The notes under the pieces are model-generated. The model saw only the letters and a program-made list of their open reading frames with translations. It did not search any database and was not told where the DNA came from. 64,000 nt of DNA, from assembly GCF_002217435.1 (NCBI RefSeq), contig NZ_MUHF01000001.1, positions 292,066 to 356,065 on the forward strand, in the 5' to 3' direction. Position numbers and translations under genes: made by a program. Numbering within the stretch: the stretch's first letter is position 1; each line of letters begins with the position of its first letter. The stretch comes from Flavobacterium reichenbachii. Its GTDB lineage: Bacteria > Bacteroidota > Bacteroidia > Flavobacteriales > Flavobacteriaceae. Of this stretch, positions 52,738 through 60,597 are shown in pieces.

Positions 52738-53772
52738 TTAATAATATTCGATTTCTCTTTCAATTATTCTCGTAGTCTGATTTGCTTTAGAATAAGTTTT
52801 TCTAATCCAATTTTTATGTTTATCAGAAATGATATCTATTTTGATTATTTCAATACGTTCTTCATTATTTGCGTATCCTTCGGTTTTCCATTTTGAAATT
52901 ATATTTTTTTCTGTAATCGTAGTTTTGTAGTAGTCTCTAATTTCTTTTTTATTTTTGTAATAATAAGACAAATCCTTTATTGAGTCTTTGTATGTATATG
53001 TGAACCTAGAACTTTTTAAAAAATCATTATCATAATCTTCTTTGATTTCGAGTGTATATTTTTTAGTCTTTAATTTTTTTGTTTCTTCTTTCAAATTATA
53101 TTTTGGTCGAATTTTTATAGAAATTAATGTATCTTTTATTTCTTTATATTCATATTTTGTTAGTCTTTCTGGATAAAATGATAACTGATTATCTGCTTTA
53201 AAAACAACAGTTTTATCAGAATCATTTTCAGGATTAAGATATAAGTCTTCAATTAATTTATTTTTCTGGTCGTATTTGTATAATCGGTAATCTTGCAATA
53301 AATCATTAACAAAATGTTCCTGTTTTATCACTAAATTATTCTTAAAATAATTTATATATTTTTCTTTATAATTCTCATTAAAGTCTATAGTAGTTGAATC
53401 AGGAAATTCATTTTCAGTAGAAAAATATTGAATGACAGAATTAAACATTTTGCCTTTATTTTTTCTTGAAATTTTTTTAATTCTTTCTAAATCATCAAAT
53501 TCCGTTGTATTCCATAAATTGTCTAATGATTTGTCGAATTTATTTATTTTGAGTATTTTTTTTAATTTCGAAAAATATATTTCAGAAATAGCTTTAGTTG
53601 TGTCAATTTTATCTTCCTTTTTATTTAAGTCAAAGACTTTTAAAGTAATTTTTTTAACATTACCATTAAAATCAATCTCTCTGGGAATTATTTGTTTTTT
53701 ATCAATTTTAGTATTTTGAGAAAATAATAATCCAAATTGGAAAAATATAATAAATAAATAAGTCTTGTTCAT
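52738..53772 (-). CDS. Secreted protein with YD-repeat-like strands, cassette gene
   Basis: This 344-residue protein has a signal peptide ending in LLFSQ. The body is Lys- and Tyr-rich with regularly spaced strands such as DYRLYKYDQKNKLIEDLY and YTYKDSIKDLSYYYKNKKE, resembling the YD-repeat or RHS-like pattern found in secreted flavobacterial proteins. No toxin domain is seen. It stands between R6 and the degenerate boundary at 52.65 kb. Confidence 0.6.
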   Translation of the reverse strand: MNKTYLFIIFFQFGLLFSQNTKIDKKQIIPREIDFNGNVKKITLKVFDLNKKEDKIDTTKAISEIYFSKLKKILKINKFDKSLDNLWNTTEFDDLERIKKISRKNKGKMFNSVIQYFSTENEFPDSTTIDFNENYKEKYINYFKNNLVIKQEHFVNDLLQDYRLYKYDQKNKLIEDLYLNPENDSDKTVVFKADNQLSFYPERLTKYEYKEIKDTLISIKIRPKYNLKEETKKLKTKKYTLEIKEDYDNDFLKSSRFTYTYKDSIKDLSYYYKNKKEIRDYYKTTITEKNIISKWKTEGYANNEERIEIIKIDIISDKHKNWIRKTYSKANQTTRIIEREIEYY

Positions 53773-53793
53773 TTTTACGATTTTCTTAAAATA

Positions 53794-53968
53794 TCTGCTA
53801 ACGTTCTGCTACTACAGCGGGTTTGGAACTAAATTAATCCCATTCTTCGGATTTACCACCAAGCGAGAGCGAATAGGCGAAGCAAATCTCACATATACAG
53901 AGCCAACTTTTCTCCCAATACTTCGGGAAAGTCAATTACCCAAATCGTTGCAGTAGCTGTTGTGAATA
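53794..53968 (-). repeat. attC-like repeat R6
   Basis: The plus strand starts CTAACGTTCTGCTACTACAG and ends TTGCAGTAGCTGTTGTGAA. The ends are imperfect inverted repeats (GCTACTAC with GTAGC). The interior resembles R4. Confidence 0.75.
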
Positions 53969-53974
53969 GTTGTT

Positions 53975-54499
53975 TTACTCTGTAACTTTTTTATTTACAA
54001 ACTCAAGAACATCTTCAAAATATTCTTTTAGATTTTCAAATGGTTGTTCGCCAGCCATCCAATTCGCGAACTTCCAATATTTCCATTTTTCATTTTTAGC
54101 TTTTGGAGGTAACAATAAAAAATATTGTTCTTCTGATATTCCGCCAACAATAATTGCATTTTCTAATTCAACTAAACTATAGGCTTCAAGAATAAACTCA
54201 TCGACATTTTTTAAGTAGTCAATGTTTTCAATATTTTCAAAACTTGGTTCAACGTCGTTTGGCGCAGAAAAACCGTTTGTTATTCTTAAAAACTCTTTAT
54301 AATCGGCAGGAAATCTTATGTTAAGCTTGTTTTCTGCTTCTGATATTTGCTTTTCGGATGCTGGAATATTTCCTAGCCAATTATTTTTAATTTGTTCTGG
54401 TGTGAAATTAAAATCTTTGGATTTAATTGCTTTTTCAGAAATATCATTTAGTAAATTTTCCATCATTTCTTTTTTAGCTGGATTTTCACAATTACTCAC
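53975..54499 (-). CDS. SMI1/KNR4 (SUKH-1) family immunity-type protein
   Basis: This 174-residue soluble protein has the SUKH pattern: IPASEKQISEAENKLNIRFP, then ADYKEFLRITNGF, and a late WKYWKFANWMAG. SUKH-1 proteins are known immunity partners of polymorphic and contact-dependent toxins. No toxin gene is adjacent, so it is an orphan. Its start lies at the edge of repeat R7, and R6 follows it, which places it as one cassette. Confidence 0.8.
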   Translation of the reverse strand: MSNCENPAKKEMMENLLNDISEKAIKSKDFNFTPEQIKNNWLGNIPASEKQISEAENKLNIRFPADYKEFLRITNGFSAPNDVEPSFENIENIDYLKNVDEFILEAYSLVELENAIIVGGISEEQYFLLLPPKAKNEKWKYWKFANWMAGEQPFENLKEYFEDVLEFVNKKVTE

Positions 54500-54640
54500 A
54501 ACGTTCTGCCGCTTGGAGAGGTTGGGGAATAAAGATGCGAGAATTTTCGGTTAAAGACAAATTTTCCAAATACAAAACAAACTTTCCTTCCGATACTTCA
54601 TAAAATACTATTAACCAATCCGTTGTAGTAGCTGTTATGG
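54496..54640 (-). repeat. attC-like repeat R7
   Basis: The plus strand starts CACAACGTTCTGCCGCTTGG and ends CGTTGTAGTAGCTGTTATGG. The interior is almost the same as R3 (GGGGAATAAAGATG, GAGAATTTTCGGTTAAAGAC). It separates the SUKH gene from the WG-repeat gene. Confidence 0.75.
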
Positions 54641-54648
54641 TGGGTTTT

Positions 54649-55260
54649 TTATTCTATCCTATTTCCTTTTCTATCAATATTAAACCATTCATTACTTTCT
54701 ACTTGTTCGTGCTCTTCTATATCTAAATATTTTTTGGCTTTAAAAGTAACTTTTGCCTGTCCATTTTCGAACCAGCCGGCATAGTCATAAATGCATGGAA
54801 TTACAATTTGTCCAAATCTATTTGCATATCCCATTTTTCCGTTTCGTAATACTCTTAATAATCCATCGTGGAATGATTCGGGCCCATTGTCGAACATTAT
54901 CATGTCAAAAAGTATATTTTGATTTCTGTCTATTGCGATTTGTCTGTTATAAACACTGTCATTGGGATGTTCGATAACTGAAGCAAAATGAATTAATGTA
55001 TCAGTTCCAAAATAAGCATATCGTCCGAATGGTATTATTGTATCTCCTTTAGAGTCAAGATATGCCACTCTTGAACCATCTTGTAAGTAATCTTCGTTTG
55101 TTACGGCTATCAAAGAATCTCTCTTTACAGTATCCGATTCCTGTACATCATAATATTTGTAATCAGTAATCGCTCGATTTATAGATCGCTTACATGATGT
55201 TAAAGTCAAAAGGTAGATTCCAATAAATATTAAAAGCCGTTTTGTTTTCTCTTTCGCCAC
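54649..55260 (-). CDS. WG-repeat lipoprotein, cassette gene
   Basis: This 203-residue product starts with GTG and has a lipoprotein signal with lipobox LTSC. Two or three WG-type repeats are visible (DGSRVAYLDSKGDTIIPFGRY; GKMGYANRFGQIVIPCIYDYAG, then WFNIDRKGNRIE). WG repeats form beta-propeller-like scaffolds; the ligand is unknown. The start lies 31 bases inside the end of the next upstream gene, so the two are probably translated together. Confidence 0.7.
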   Translation of the reverse strand: MAKEKTKRLLIFIGIYLLTLTSCKRSINRAITDYKYYDVQESDTVKRDSLIAVTNEDYLQDGSRVAYLDSKGDTIIPFGRYAYFGTDTLIHFASVIEHPNDSVYNRQIAIDRNQNILFDMIMFDNGPESFHDGLLRVLRNGKMGYANRFGQIVIPCIYDYAGWFENGQAKVTFKAKKYLDIEEHEQVESNEWFNIDRKGNRIE

Positions 55261-56147
55261 TCTTCTAATGTTATTAAAGTTTTATTTTTTGGATTAAAGT
55301 ATTTTATTTCAAAAGTTTTTTGCTCTACATAATAATTGAATTCTTTATTTCCGGCGTTTACTTTAATCCAATAATAATTTTTTCCTGTATCAAATGGAGA
55401 TTCTATTACGCTTGTTGAAGACCAGTCTTTTTGATTTTCGGGTATTTCCATCATTAAGGTCATAATCTTTTGTCTTATTTTATTGTCCACATTGCAAATC
55501 TTACAAATTTCAAAACTTGGATTTCTTGTAGGGAAAAAAACTTCATTGAGTAGAGGCTTATTTTTTTCAAGATCTGCAACTCTTTTTTCTGTCCATTGAT
55601 AATAAATAAAATGCTTTCTAGATTTATCATCTTCAAGATTGTATTTATATGTTTTAAGAGCTGAAGTTTTGTCTCCTATGCTTTCATAATAATTACCAAT
55701 TGCATAATAATTACCATTAGAATTGCCAATACTATCGATAAATGATTTTGCAGTTTTATAGTCTTTTAATTTAATGTAGTTTGCTGCATAAGCGATTGCA
55801 ATATTTCCAGTTTTGTTCTTTTCGAAATTTAATTCGCCTATTGATTCTTTATACTTGCCAATTTTATAGAGCAACTCTGCTTTAAAATAGTGCAGGCTTT
55901 GATCTGTTTGAGGTTTTATCTGCGTTCTATATTTATCTGTTTTATTTCTACTATTAACTAAAAAACTATCTATTATAGTAATCATATCTTTTGGGTTATT
56001 TTCAGATTTTTTGTAAAGCTTAATTAATTCAATATCAAATTTTCTGTATTCATTAGAAACTTTATCCATTTCTTTATGTATTCTTTCGTGGTCATCTTTG
56101 CAAGAAATGAAAGTAAGAAGCGATAGAATTATATAAAAAAATCTCAT
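55230..56147 (-). CDS. TPR-like lipoprotein
   Basis: This 305-residue product has a lipobox FISC near residue 16. The middle (about 85-185) consists of helical pairs in tetratricopeptide style (YFKAELLYKIGKYKESI, AIAYAANYIKLKDYKTAKSF, YYAIGNYYESIGDKTSALKTY). A C-terminal beta part (about 240-305: FDTGKNYYWIKVNAGNKEFNYYVEQKTFEIKYF) follows. It overlaps the WG-repeat gene and heads the minus-strand array. There is no repeat between these two genes. Confidence 0.68.
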   Translation of the reverse strand: MRFFYIILSLLTFISCKDDHERIHKEMDKVSNEYRKFDIELIKLYKKSENNPKDMITIIDSFLVNSRNKTDKYRTQIKPQTDQSLHYFKAELLYKIGKYKESIGELNFEKNKTGNIAIAYAANYIKLKDYKTAKSFIDSIGNSNGNYYAIGNYYESIGDKTSALKTYKYNLEDDKSRKHFIYYQWTEKRVADLEKNKPLLNEVFFPTRNPSFEICKICNVDNKIRQKIMTLMMEIPENQKDWSSTSVIESPFDTGKNYYWIKVNAGNKEFNYYVEQKTFEIKYFNPKNKTLITLEEWRKRKQNGF

Positions 56148-56426
56148 ACTTTTTGTGGTAAAATTGCTTATAACTTGTATATATGTCTGATTATATTTGA
56201 CTTATCTCCCTTAAATAGTGTGGCTATATCTGAAAAGGTCAGTTTTTTGTTTTTCAAAAATAGGATTTTTATTTCAGAAACCATCGAATGGACTTTTCAT
56301 TTGTTGAATACTTAGTACTAACATGAGTGTAAATTTCGACGGTCTTGTGGCTTTAATAAATTAACAGAAATGAGATTTACCAATAGTATTGTAAACTTCA
56401 AATCTTCAAATTAGACATGATTTAAA
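56148..56426. other. Non-coding region right of the array
   Basis: No gene is seen in this stretch. TATATTTG at 56191-56198 on the plus strand has no gene behind it. A relic of a lost cassette is possible. Confidence 0.35.
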
Positions 56427-56483
56427 ATCTTTAAATCTTCTAATAAGCAGTTCCAATTCTTTACCATCAAGGTCACTATAAAT
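56427..56483 (+). repeat. tRNA-Arg 3'-end-like scar (motif A), copy at 56.45 kb
   Basis: ATCTTTAAATCTTCTAATAA is followed by GTTCCAATTCTTTACCATC and AAGGTCACTATAAA. It is the rightmost copy seen and ends with the same 13 bases as tRNA-Arg copy 1 plus flank. Confidence 0.8.
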
Positions 56484-56487
56484 TTTG

Positions 56488-56520
56488 AAAGCCTGAGAAT
56501 ATCGATTCTCAGGCTTTTTT
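56488..56520 (+). terminator. Terminator following the 56.45 kb scar
   Basis: AAGCCTGAGAAT pairs with ATTCTCAGGCTT and is followed by T. The stem is identical to the terminator of tRNA-Arg copy 1, 12.5 kb away. Confidence 0.85.
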
Positions 56521-56550
56521 ATGATTTAAAAATTCTCATTTAATTTGCAG

Positions 56551-56576
56551 ATAATTTTGGTTAGTATCCCATTTCA
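56551..56576 (+). repeat. Motif B scar at 56.56 kb
   Basis: ATAATTTTGGTTAGTATCCC followed by ATTTCAG resembles the other motif B copies with some decay. Confidence 0.5.
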
Positions 56577-56608
56577 GATCTTCAATTTTTATACTTAACC
56601 TATTCGTT

Positions 56609-56971
56609 TTACAAAAACTTCTCAGGACCTAAAAACAAACTTTTATCTCTAAGATAGGCTGTAATCCAAATTAAAACTAATGCTATTCCTGGATTAAACA
56701 TTGAACCATCATGAGACAACTCTGTTGCCATTGCTCCCGCAAAATAACAAGACAAAAGAATAAAACCTATGCGCATTGTCTTTGGAAAAATAAAGAGAAT
56801 AGCGAAAGTCATCTCCATTAAACCAAGGACAGTTGCAGAATTTGGTAAATTAAACTTAACCAATCCTTCTACTGACCAAGGCAAATGAATAGCTTTCATA
56901 AGACCGCTTAAAACTACCATAAGTATAGTTAACGATGTAAGCAAAAGGGTAATAAACTTTTTTGTTTTCAT
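56609..56971 (-). CDS. DoxX-like membrane protein
   Basis: This 120-residue protein has four predicted membrane helices and the DoxX pattern (a helix with GLMKAIHLPWSVEGLVKFNLPNSA, then LGLMEMTFAILFIFPKT and CYFAGAMATELSHDGS). The function of this group is poorly defined; it is often linked to redox or small-molecule stress. It lies 13 bases downstream of a SnoaL-like gene on the same strand, and both face a divergent HxlR regulator. Confidence 0.8.
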   Translation of the reverse strand: MKTKKFITLLLTSLTILMVVLSGLMKAIHLPWSVEGLVKFNLPNSATVLGLMEMTFAILFIFPKTMRIGFILLSCYFAGAMATELSHDGSMFNPGIALVLIWITAYLRDKSLFLGPEKFL

Positions 56972-56984
56972 ATTCTTCTTTAGA

Positions 56985-57425
56985 TTATTTGCTTAAAGTT
57001 CTGGTTTCAATAATCAAAAAATAACCATTTCGCTCTTTTATCCACCATTTTCCATCTTCAAAAACGTATACATCATCATATCTAACGCTATAATCCGACA
57101 AAATATCTTTTCCTTCATTTTCTCTAATCATTTTTATTTGTGAAAAAGAAACACCAGTTGCTCTATTACCTTCAATTTCCACTTGATGCTGTCCATTCAA
57201 TGTAAAGTAAGTTTTTACCTCGGAAGCATGTTTATTAAAATCCTGTTCCATATTTTCTCTTCCCGAAACACTTGAGATTAGAGAGTTATTCATGAATACA
57301 TTATAGCGTAAATCTGGTGTAAATAAATCTATTACTTGAGAGATTTTTTTTTCATCTCCTAAAGACGCATATGCATCTACTAATGCTCTTAATTCTTCTT
57401 TGCTTTTTAAAATTTCTAATGTCAT
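56985..57425 (-). CDS. SnoaL-like / NTF2-fold protein
   Basis: This 146-residue protein has the NTF2-like cone fold pattern: KEELRALVDAYASLGDEKKISQVIDLFTPDLRYNVF, then an EVEIEGN-like paired-strand core (HQVEIEGNRATGVSFSQIKM) and VYVFEDGKWWIKERNGYF. These proteins bind or convert small molecules. It is the first gene of a two-gene operon divergent from the HxlR regulator. Confidence 0.8.
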   Translation of the reverse strand: MTLEILKSKEELRALVDAYASLGDEKKISQVIDLFTPDLRYNVFMNNSLISSVSGRENMEQDFNKHASEVKTYFTLNGQHQVEIEGNRATGVSFSQIKMIRENEGKDILSDYSVRYDDVYVFEDGKWWIKERNGYFLIIETRTLSK

Positions 57426-57483
57426 AATTTATTAATTAAGTTATGAAACAAAATTATAGTATATTAGCTTACTATTTATTAGT

Positions 57484-57502
57484 CATTACCTAAAGGTTAG
57501 TG
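57484..57502. promoter_or_regulatory. Candidate HxlR operator
   Basis: CATTACCTAAAGGTTAGTG is an imperfect inverted repeat (CATTACCT against AGGTTAGTG) in the 95-base region between the divergent HxlR and SnoaL genes. This is the position expected for an autoregulated operator. Confidence 0.45.
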
Positions 57503-57520
57503 GCTTACAAAATCGTATCT

Positions 57521-57895
57521 ATGAAAGAATTAGAAAAAACTCAAATCGAAAACAAACCATTTACTGAAGAATGTAATACTGTTTTAATGGCTGTTTCAGA
57601 TGCTCTTTATGCAATTGGAGGCAAATGGAAACTCATGATTATAATTTCAATGGCCAGAGGAAATAAAAGATTTACTGAAATTCAACGACAAGTCAATGGT
57701 ATTTCGGCAAGAGTTCTTTCGAGTGAACTAAAAGAGTTGGAAATGAACGGCTTTATTATAAAGAAAGTTGCCGTAGGATACCCTGTAACTATTGAATATG
57801 AGCTATTGCCTTATAGTCAGACATTACAGGAAGTAGTAGAAGCAATGACAAAATGGGGAATGCAGCATCGTCAAAAAATAAAAACAGAAAGATAA
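57521..57895 (+). CDS. HxlR family winged-helix regulator
   Basis: This 124-residue product starts at the ATG at 57521; a GTG seven codons upstream overlaps the candidate operator. The HxlR/MarR-like winged helix is clear: ALYAIGGKWKLMIIISMARGNKRFTEIQRQVNGISARVLSSELKELEMNGFI, then the wing VTIEYELLPYSQTLQEVVEAMTKWG. Cys near the N-terminus (EECNTV) corresponds to the redox cysteine in many HxlR proteins. It probably controls the divergent SnoaL-DoxX operon. Confidence 0.88.
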   Translation: MKELEKTQIENKPFTEECNTVLMAVSDALYAIGGKWKLMIIISMARGNKRFTEIQRQVNGISARVLSSELKELEMNGFIIKKVAVGYPVTIEYELLPYSQTLQEVVEAMTKWGMQHRQKIKTER

Positions 57896-58016
57896 TCTGT
57901 AAATATAAAAAGTGAATAATGATCTAATATCTAATTAGATCCACTAAGCAGAGATTATTTTGATAAAAAGTAAAAAGAAAATTGAAGTCTTTGCAAAAAG
58001 CTTCATAAATTTCAAT

Positions 58017-58448
58017 TCACTTGAGACTCGCAAGACTTTTGACTATACTTTTATATCCTTTCAAATAAACCGTTTTTGATTTGAATGTTATCGAAATTGC
58101 GTCACTCTGTTCAGAAGTTGATAAAGTATCTATATGTATGGAATACAGACCATTTAGTCCGTTAAATTTCGACTTTGAAATTTTTATCGAATCCTTTTTC
58201 TCATTAACAAACTCAAATTTAGCAGAATACATGAGGTTTTTAGTTAAATCGTTTAGCGTTAACCAACCTGAATTTCTTTCAAAATTTATTTCAAATGAAC
58301 TATCGTCAGTTAAATAGTGTTTATTCATGTAAAAACTTGATAGATACAGATTCCCGTAAATATCACTTTCAATTTCTTGTTTTTTATTACAGCTAATAAA
58401 CAGTAAAAGCAGTACAGTACTTAGTATGATTTTATAACTTCTCAACAT
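58017..58448 (-). CDS. Small lipoprotein of unknown function
   Basis: This 143-residue product has a lipobox FISC (Cys20). The mature part is beta-rich (FEINFERNSGWLTLNDLTK, FKSKTVYLKGYKSIVKSL) and could be a small lipocalin-like barrel. The family is not recognised. It is the last gene of a minus-strand run. Confidence 0.6.
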   Translation of the reverse strand: MLRSYKIILSTVLLLLFISCNKKQEIESDIYGNLYLSSFYMNKHYLTDDSSFEINFERNSGWLTLNDLTKNLMYSAKFEFVNEKKDSIKISKSKFNGLNGLYSIHIDTLSTSEQSDAISITFKSKTVYLKGYKSIVKSLASLK

Positions 58449-58471
58449 TTGTTTTGTTTTTATCTTTTAAA

Positions 58472-58864
58472 TTAAAACTTTGGATATTCTTTTAGGATTT
58501 CCAATGTTTTCCAATCAATAACTTTGATGTCTTTTGCTTTTTGTTTAAGATTTTCAATTCCCAGATTTGTTAACCAATTTTCTACTTTCTCCTCAATTTC
58601 AAAAAAATCTAATTCTATATTTTCTTTTAAATCAGGTTTATTTCTAATTCCAATTGCGGGATAATGCTGCCCCAGAAAGTTATAAAAAGAAACCAGAAAA
58701 ACTTCAACTTTATCACTGTCAATTTTTAAAATATGAGGAATCTCATTTCTTATATATTCCAGACAGGACACAATTAAATCATAATCCCAATTTAACTGTT
58801 CATGAATATCCGGTTCAATTGGCATATAACTTTTTCTGCTATTCTCATTAAATTCCATAATCAA
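58472..58864 (-). CDS. Hypothetical soluble protein
   Basis: This 130-residue product may start at M1 or at M3 (58858). It has no signal peptide and is largely helical (LNWDYDLIVSCLEYIRNEIPHIL, FFEIEEKVENWLTNLGIENLK). No known domain is recognised; the size and acidity resemble immunity proteins. It lies 23 bases upstream of the lipoprotein gene at 58017. Confidence 0.6.
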   Translation of the reverse strand: MIMEFNENSRKSYMPIEPDIHEQLNWDYDLIVSCLEYIRNEIPHILKIDSDKVEVFLVSFYNFLGQHYPAIGIRNKPDLKENIELDFFEIEEKVENWLTNLGIENLKQKAKDIKVIDWKTLEILKEYPKF

Positions 58865-58952
58865 TGATTTATATTTTTGGATTGAAGATTTACTTCTATG
58901 AAGTACCTGCGAAAAATTGTGAGTAACTTTCAGGTCAAAAAATACGGATGTT

Positions 58953-60539
58953 TTACGACCAAAAATTTTTCAGCTTATCCCAAAAATTAGATTTCGTGTT
59001 TAGGGTTTCCATTACCAACTCCTTTGCATTTGAGCCGTAGTTATCAAAAGTATTATCCCATGGTTTTTTAATTTCCTTGTAATTTAAATCGATCCAGTTG
59101 TTTACAATTTTATTTATTGGTTCCGGCAAAGACTCTCTTTCTTTTATTTCATCAATGTCAATCATCCAGTCAGAGTTTTCATAATAGATTCTGATATTTG
59201 GCGATTGTTCCATAGAACGTTTTCCTGAGAAAATCTCTATTGGTGAACCGTTTTTTAATTTAAGAATTGTTTTTTTCTTATTAACATTGTTTTGCTTCCA
59301 TTTAGATAATTCAGTTTCCTGATTCAAATTAAACCAGCTGCTGATTTCTTCTTTTGTAGATTCAGTAAGTTTTTCTTCAATAATTTCTTTCGTATCTAAA
59401 CGATAAACCGCTTTCTCAAACCCAAATTTTACATAAAGCTTAGGTATTTCATCTGTGCCCGATATTGCGGTATAAAACTTTATTTCTTTGTCGCCTGCAA
59501 TTCTAAGTTTTTCAAAGTGGTTCGAAATAAAAGAAGCAGCATATTCGATAGAAGCATTATTGTTGTAAACAGTATCTTCACGTTTATTTGAAATAGTATA
59601 AACGGAAAGTATTTTTCCTTCTGAAAAAGCAAATTCGTTTGTATAGATATTAGCAGACATACAATCTGCTTTTTTATCCACTATTCGTTCAATTTCTTTA
59701 GATTCAAAGTCTACGACATCTATGGCACATGTTTTATTTAGAAGTATAAAATCACTCTGCCCCATAAAATATGTCTTTAGTACAGATTCCTCTTGAGTGT
59801 TGGTCAACTGGATTTCCAGTAATTCCTTGGTTTGATTTTCGATATCATAGACACACAATTTCTCGAAGTTGTCCTGGTCGCCCAAGTACGGATTTACAAT
59901 AAATGCTATTTTATCTCCTTTAGCATTAAACGAAGGATAATAGGCTTCGTATTCAGATCGTGAACATTCATTTTCTCCAAAGTTGAAGTATTTTAATCTG
60001 TTGTTTTCGGGAAGGGCATGATGAATTAAAAAACCAGATTGATATGCACCCCAACAAGCCCCAATAAGCTTTTTACTAGGATGAATAATTGCTCCTCTGC
60101 CGTAATTACCATAACGTTCCAATTCGTATTCCTGAAAGCTATTGGTATTATAATTCCAAAAACTCCAATCAACGCTGCCAGATACTGCCGGTATCGTTAA
60201 ATAAATTGTGTCTTCTTCTGCAAAACCGCCATTTAAAAAACCATCTTCTCTCTCGAGTTCACGGTATATAGAATAATCGGAAAGATTTACAACAATTGAT
60301 TTTTTTGCGAATACCAAAAGCGCGTAAGAAGAATTGTCGTGCAGTGCTATACCTTTAAGTTTCTGTTCAACTACTAATTTACCTGAAGAAACCGTTTCCC
60401 AGTTTGAAGTTTTTAATTCTAATACAATGGATGATTCAGTTCCATAAACAATTAAAATTTTGTTTGAAGATGAATTCCAATCAATACCTAAAACAGGTTC
60501 TGAAAATTCTTCATTATATTTTAGTTTGAATTTTGGCAT
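58953..60539 (-). CDS. WD40/beta-propeller-like protein
   Basis: This 528-residue soluble protein has repeated propeller-blade patterns (VLGIDWNSSSNKILIVYG; LKGIALHDNSSYALLVF; YYPSFNAKGDKIAFIVNPY; FAFSEGKILSVYTISNK). The C-terminal fifth is different. No signal peptide is seen. The function is unknown. Bacterial proteins of this type often act as scaffolds. It lies in the minus-strand run between two hypothetical genes. Confidence 0.65.
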   Translation of the reverse strand: MPKFKLKYNEEFSEPVLGIDWNSSSNKILIVYGTESSIVLELKTSNWETVSSGKLVVEQKLKGIALHDNSSYALLVFAKKSIVVNLSDYSIYRELEREDGFLNGGFAEEDTIYLTIPAVSGSVDWSFWNYNTNSFQEYELERYGNYGRGAIIHPSKKLIGACWGAYQSGFLIHHALPENNRLKYFNFGENECSRSEYEAYYPSFNAKGDKIAFIVNPYLGDQDNFEKLCVYDIENQTKELLEIQLTNTQEESVLKTYFMGQSDFILLNKTCAIDVVDFESKEIERIVDKKADCMSANIYTNEFAFSEGKILSVYTISNKREDTVYNNNASIEYAASFISNHFEKLRIAGDKEIKFYTAISGTDEIPKLYVKFGFEKAVYRLDTKEIIEEKLTESTKEEISSWFNLNQETELSKWKQNNVNKKKTILKLKNGSPIEIFSGKRSMEQSPNIRIYYENSDWMIDIDEIKERESLPEPINKIVNNWIDLNYKEIKKPWDNTFDNYGSNAKELVMETLNTKSNFWDKLKNFWS

Positions 60540-60597
60540 TGTTTCTATTTTAGATTTTTGCTGACTTCCGAAGTTTGATTTTACAGGTTAATTTCAA

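Noticed and set aside
43902..56576. CRISPR array as an explanation of the repeated GGTTCGAA motifs
   Set aside because: Copies are 1-7 kb apart, degenerate, and the intervals contain genes, not short spacers.
57919..57939. GATCTAAT/ATTAGATC hairpin after the HxlR gene as a terminator
   Set aside because: The stem is only eight A/T-rich base pairs and no T run follows; it may be chance.
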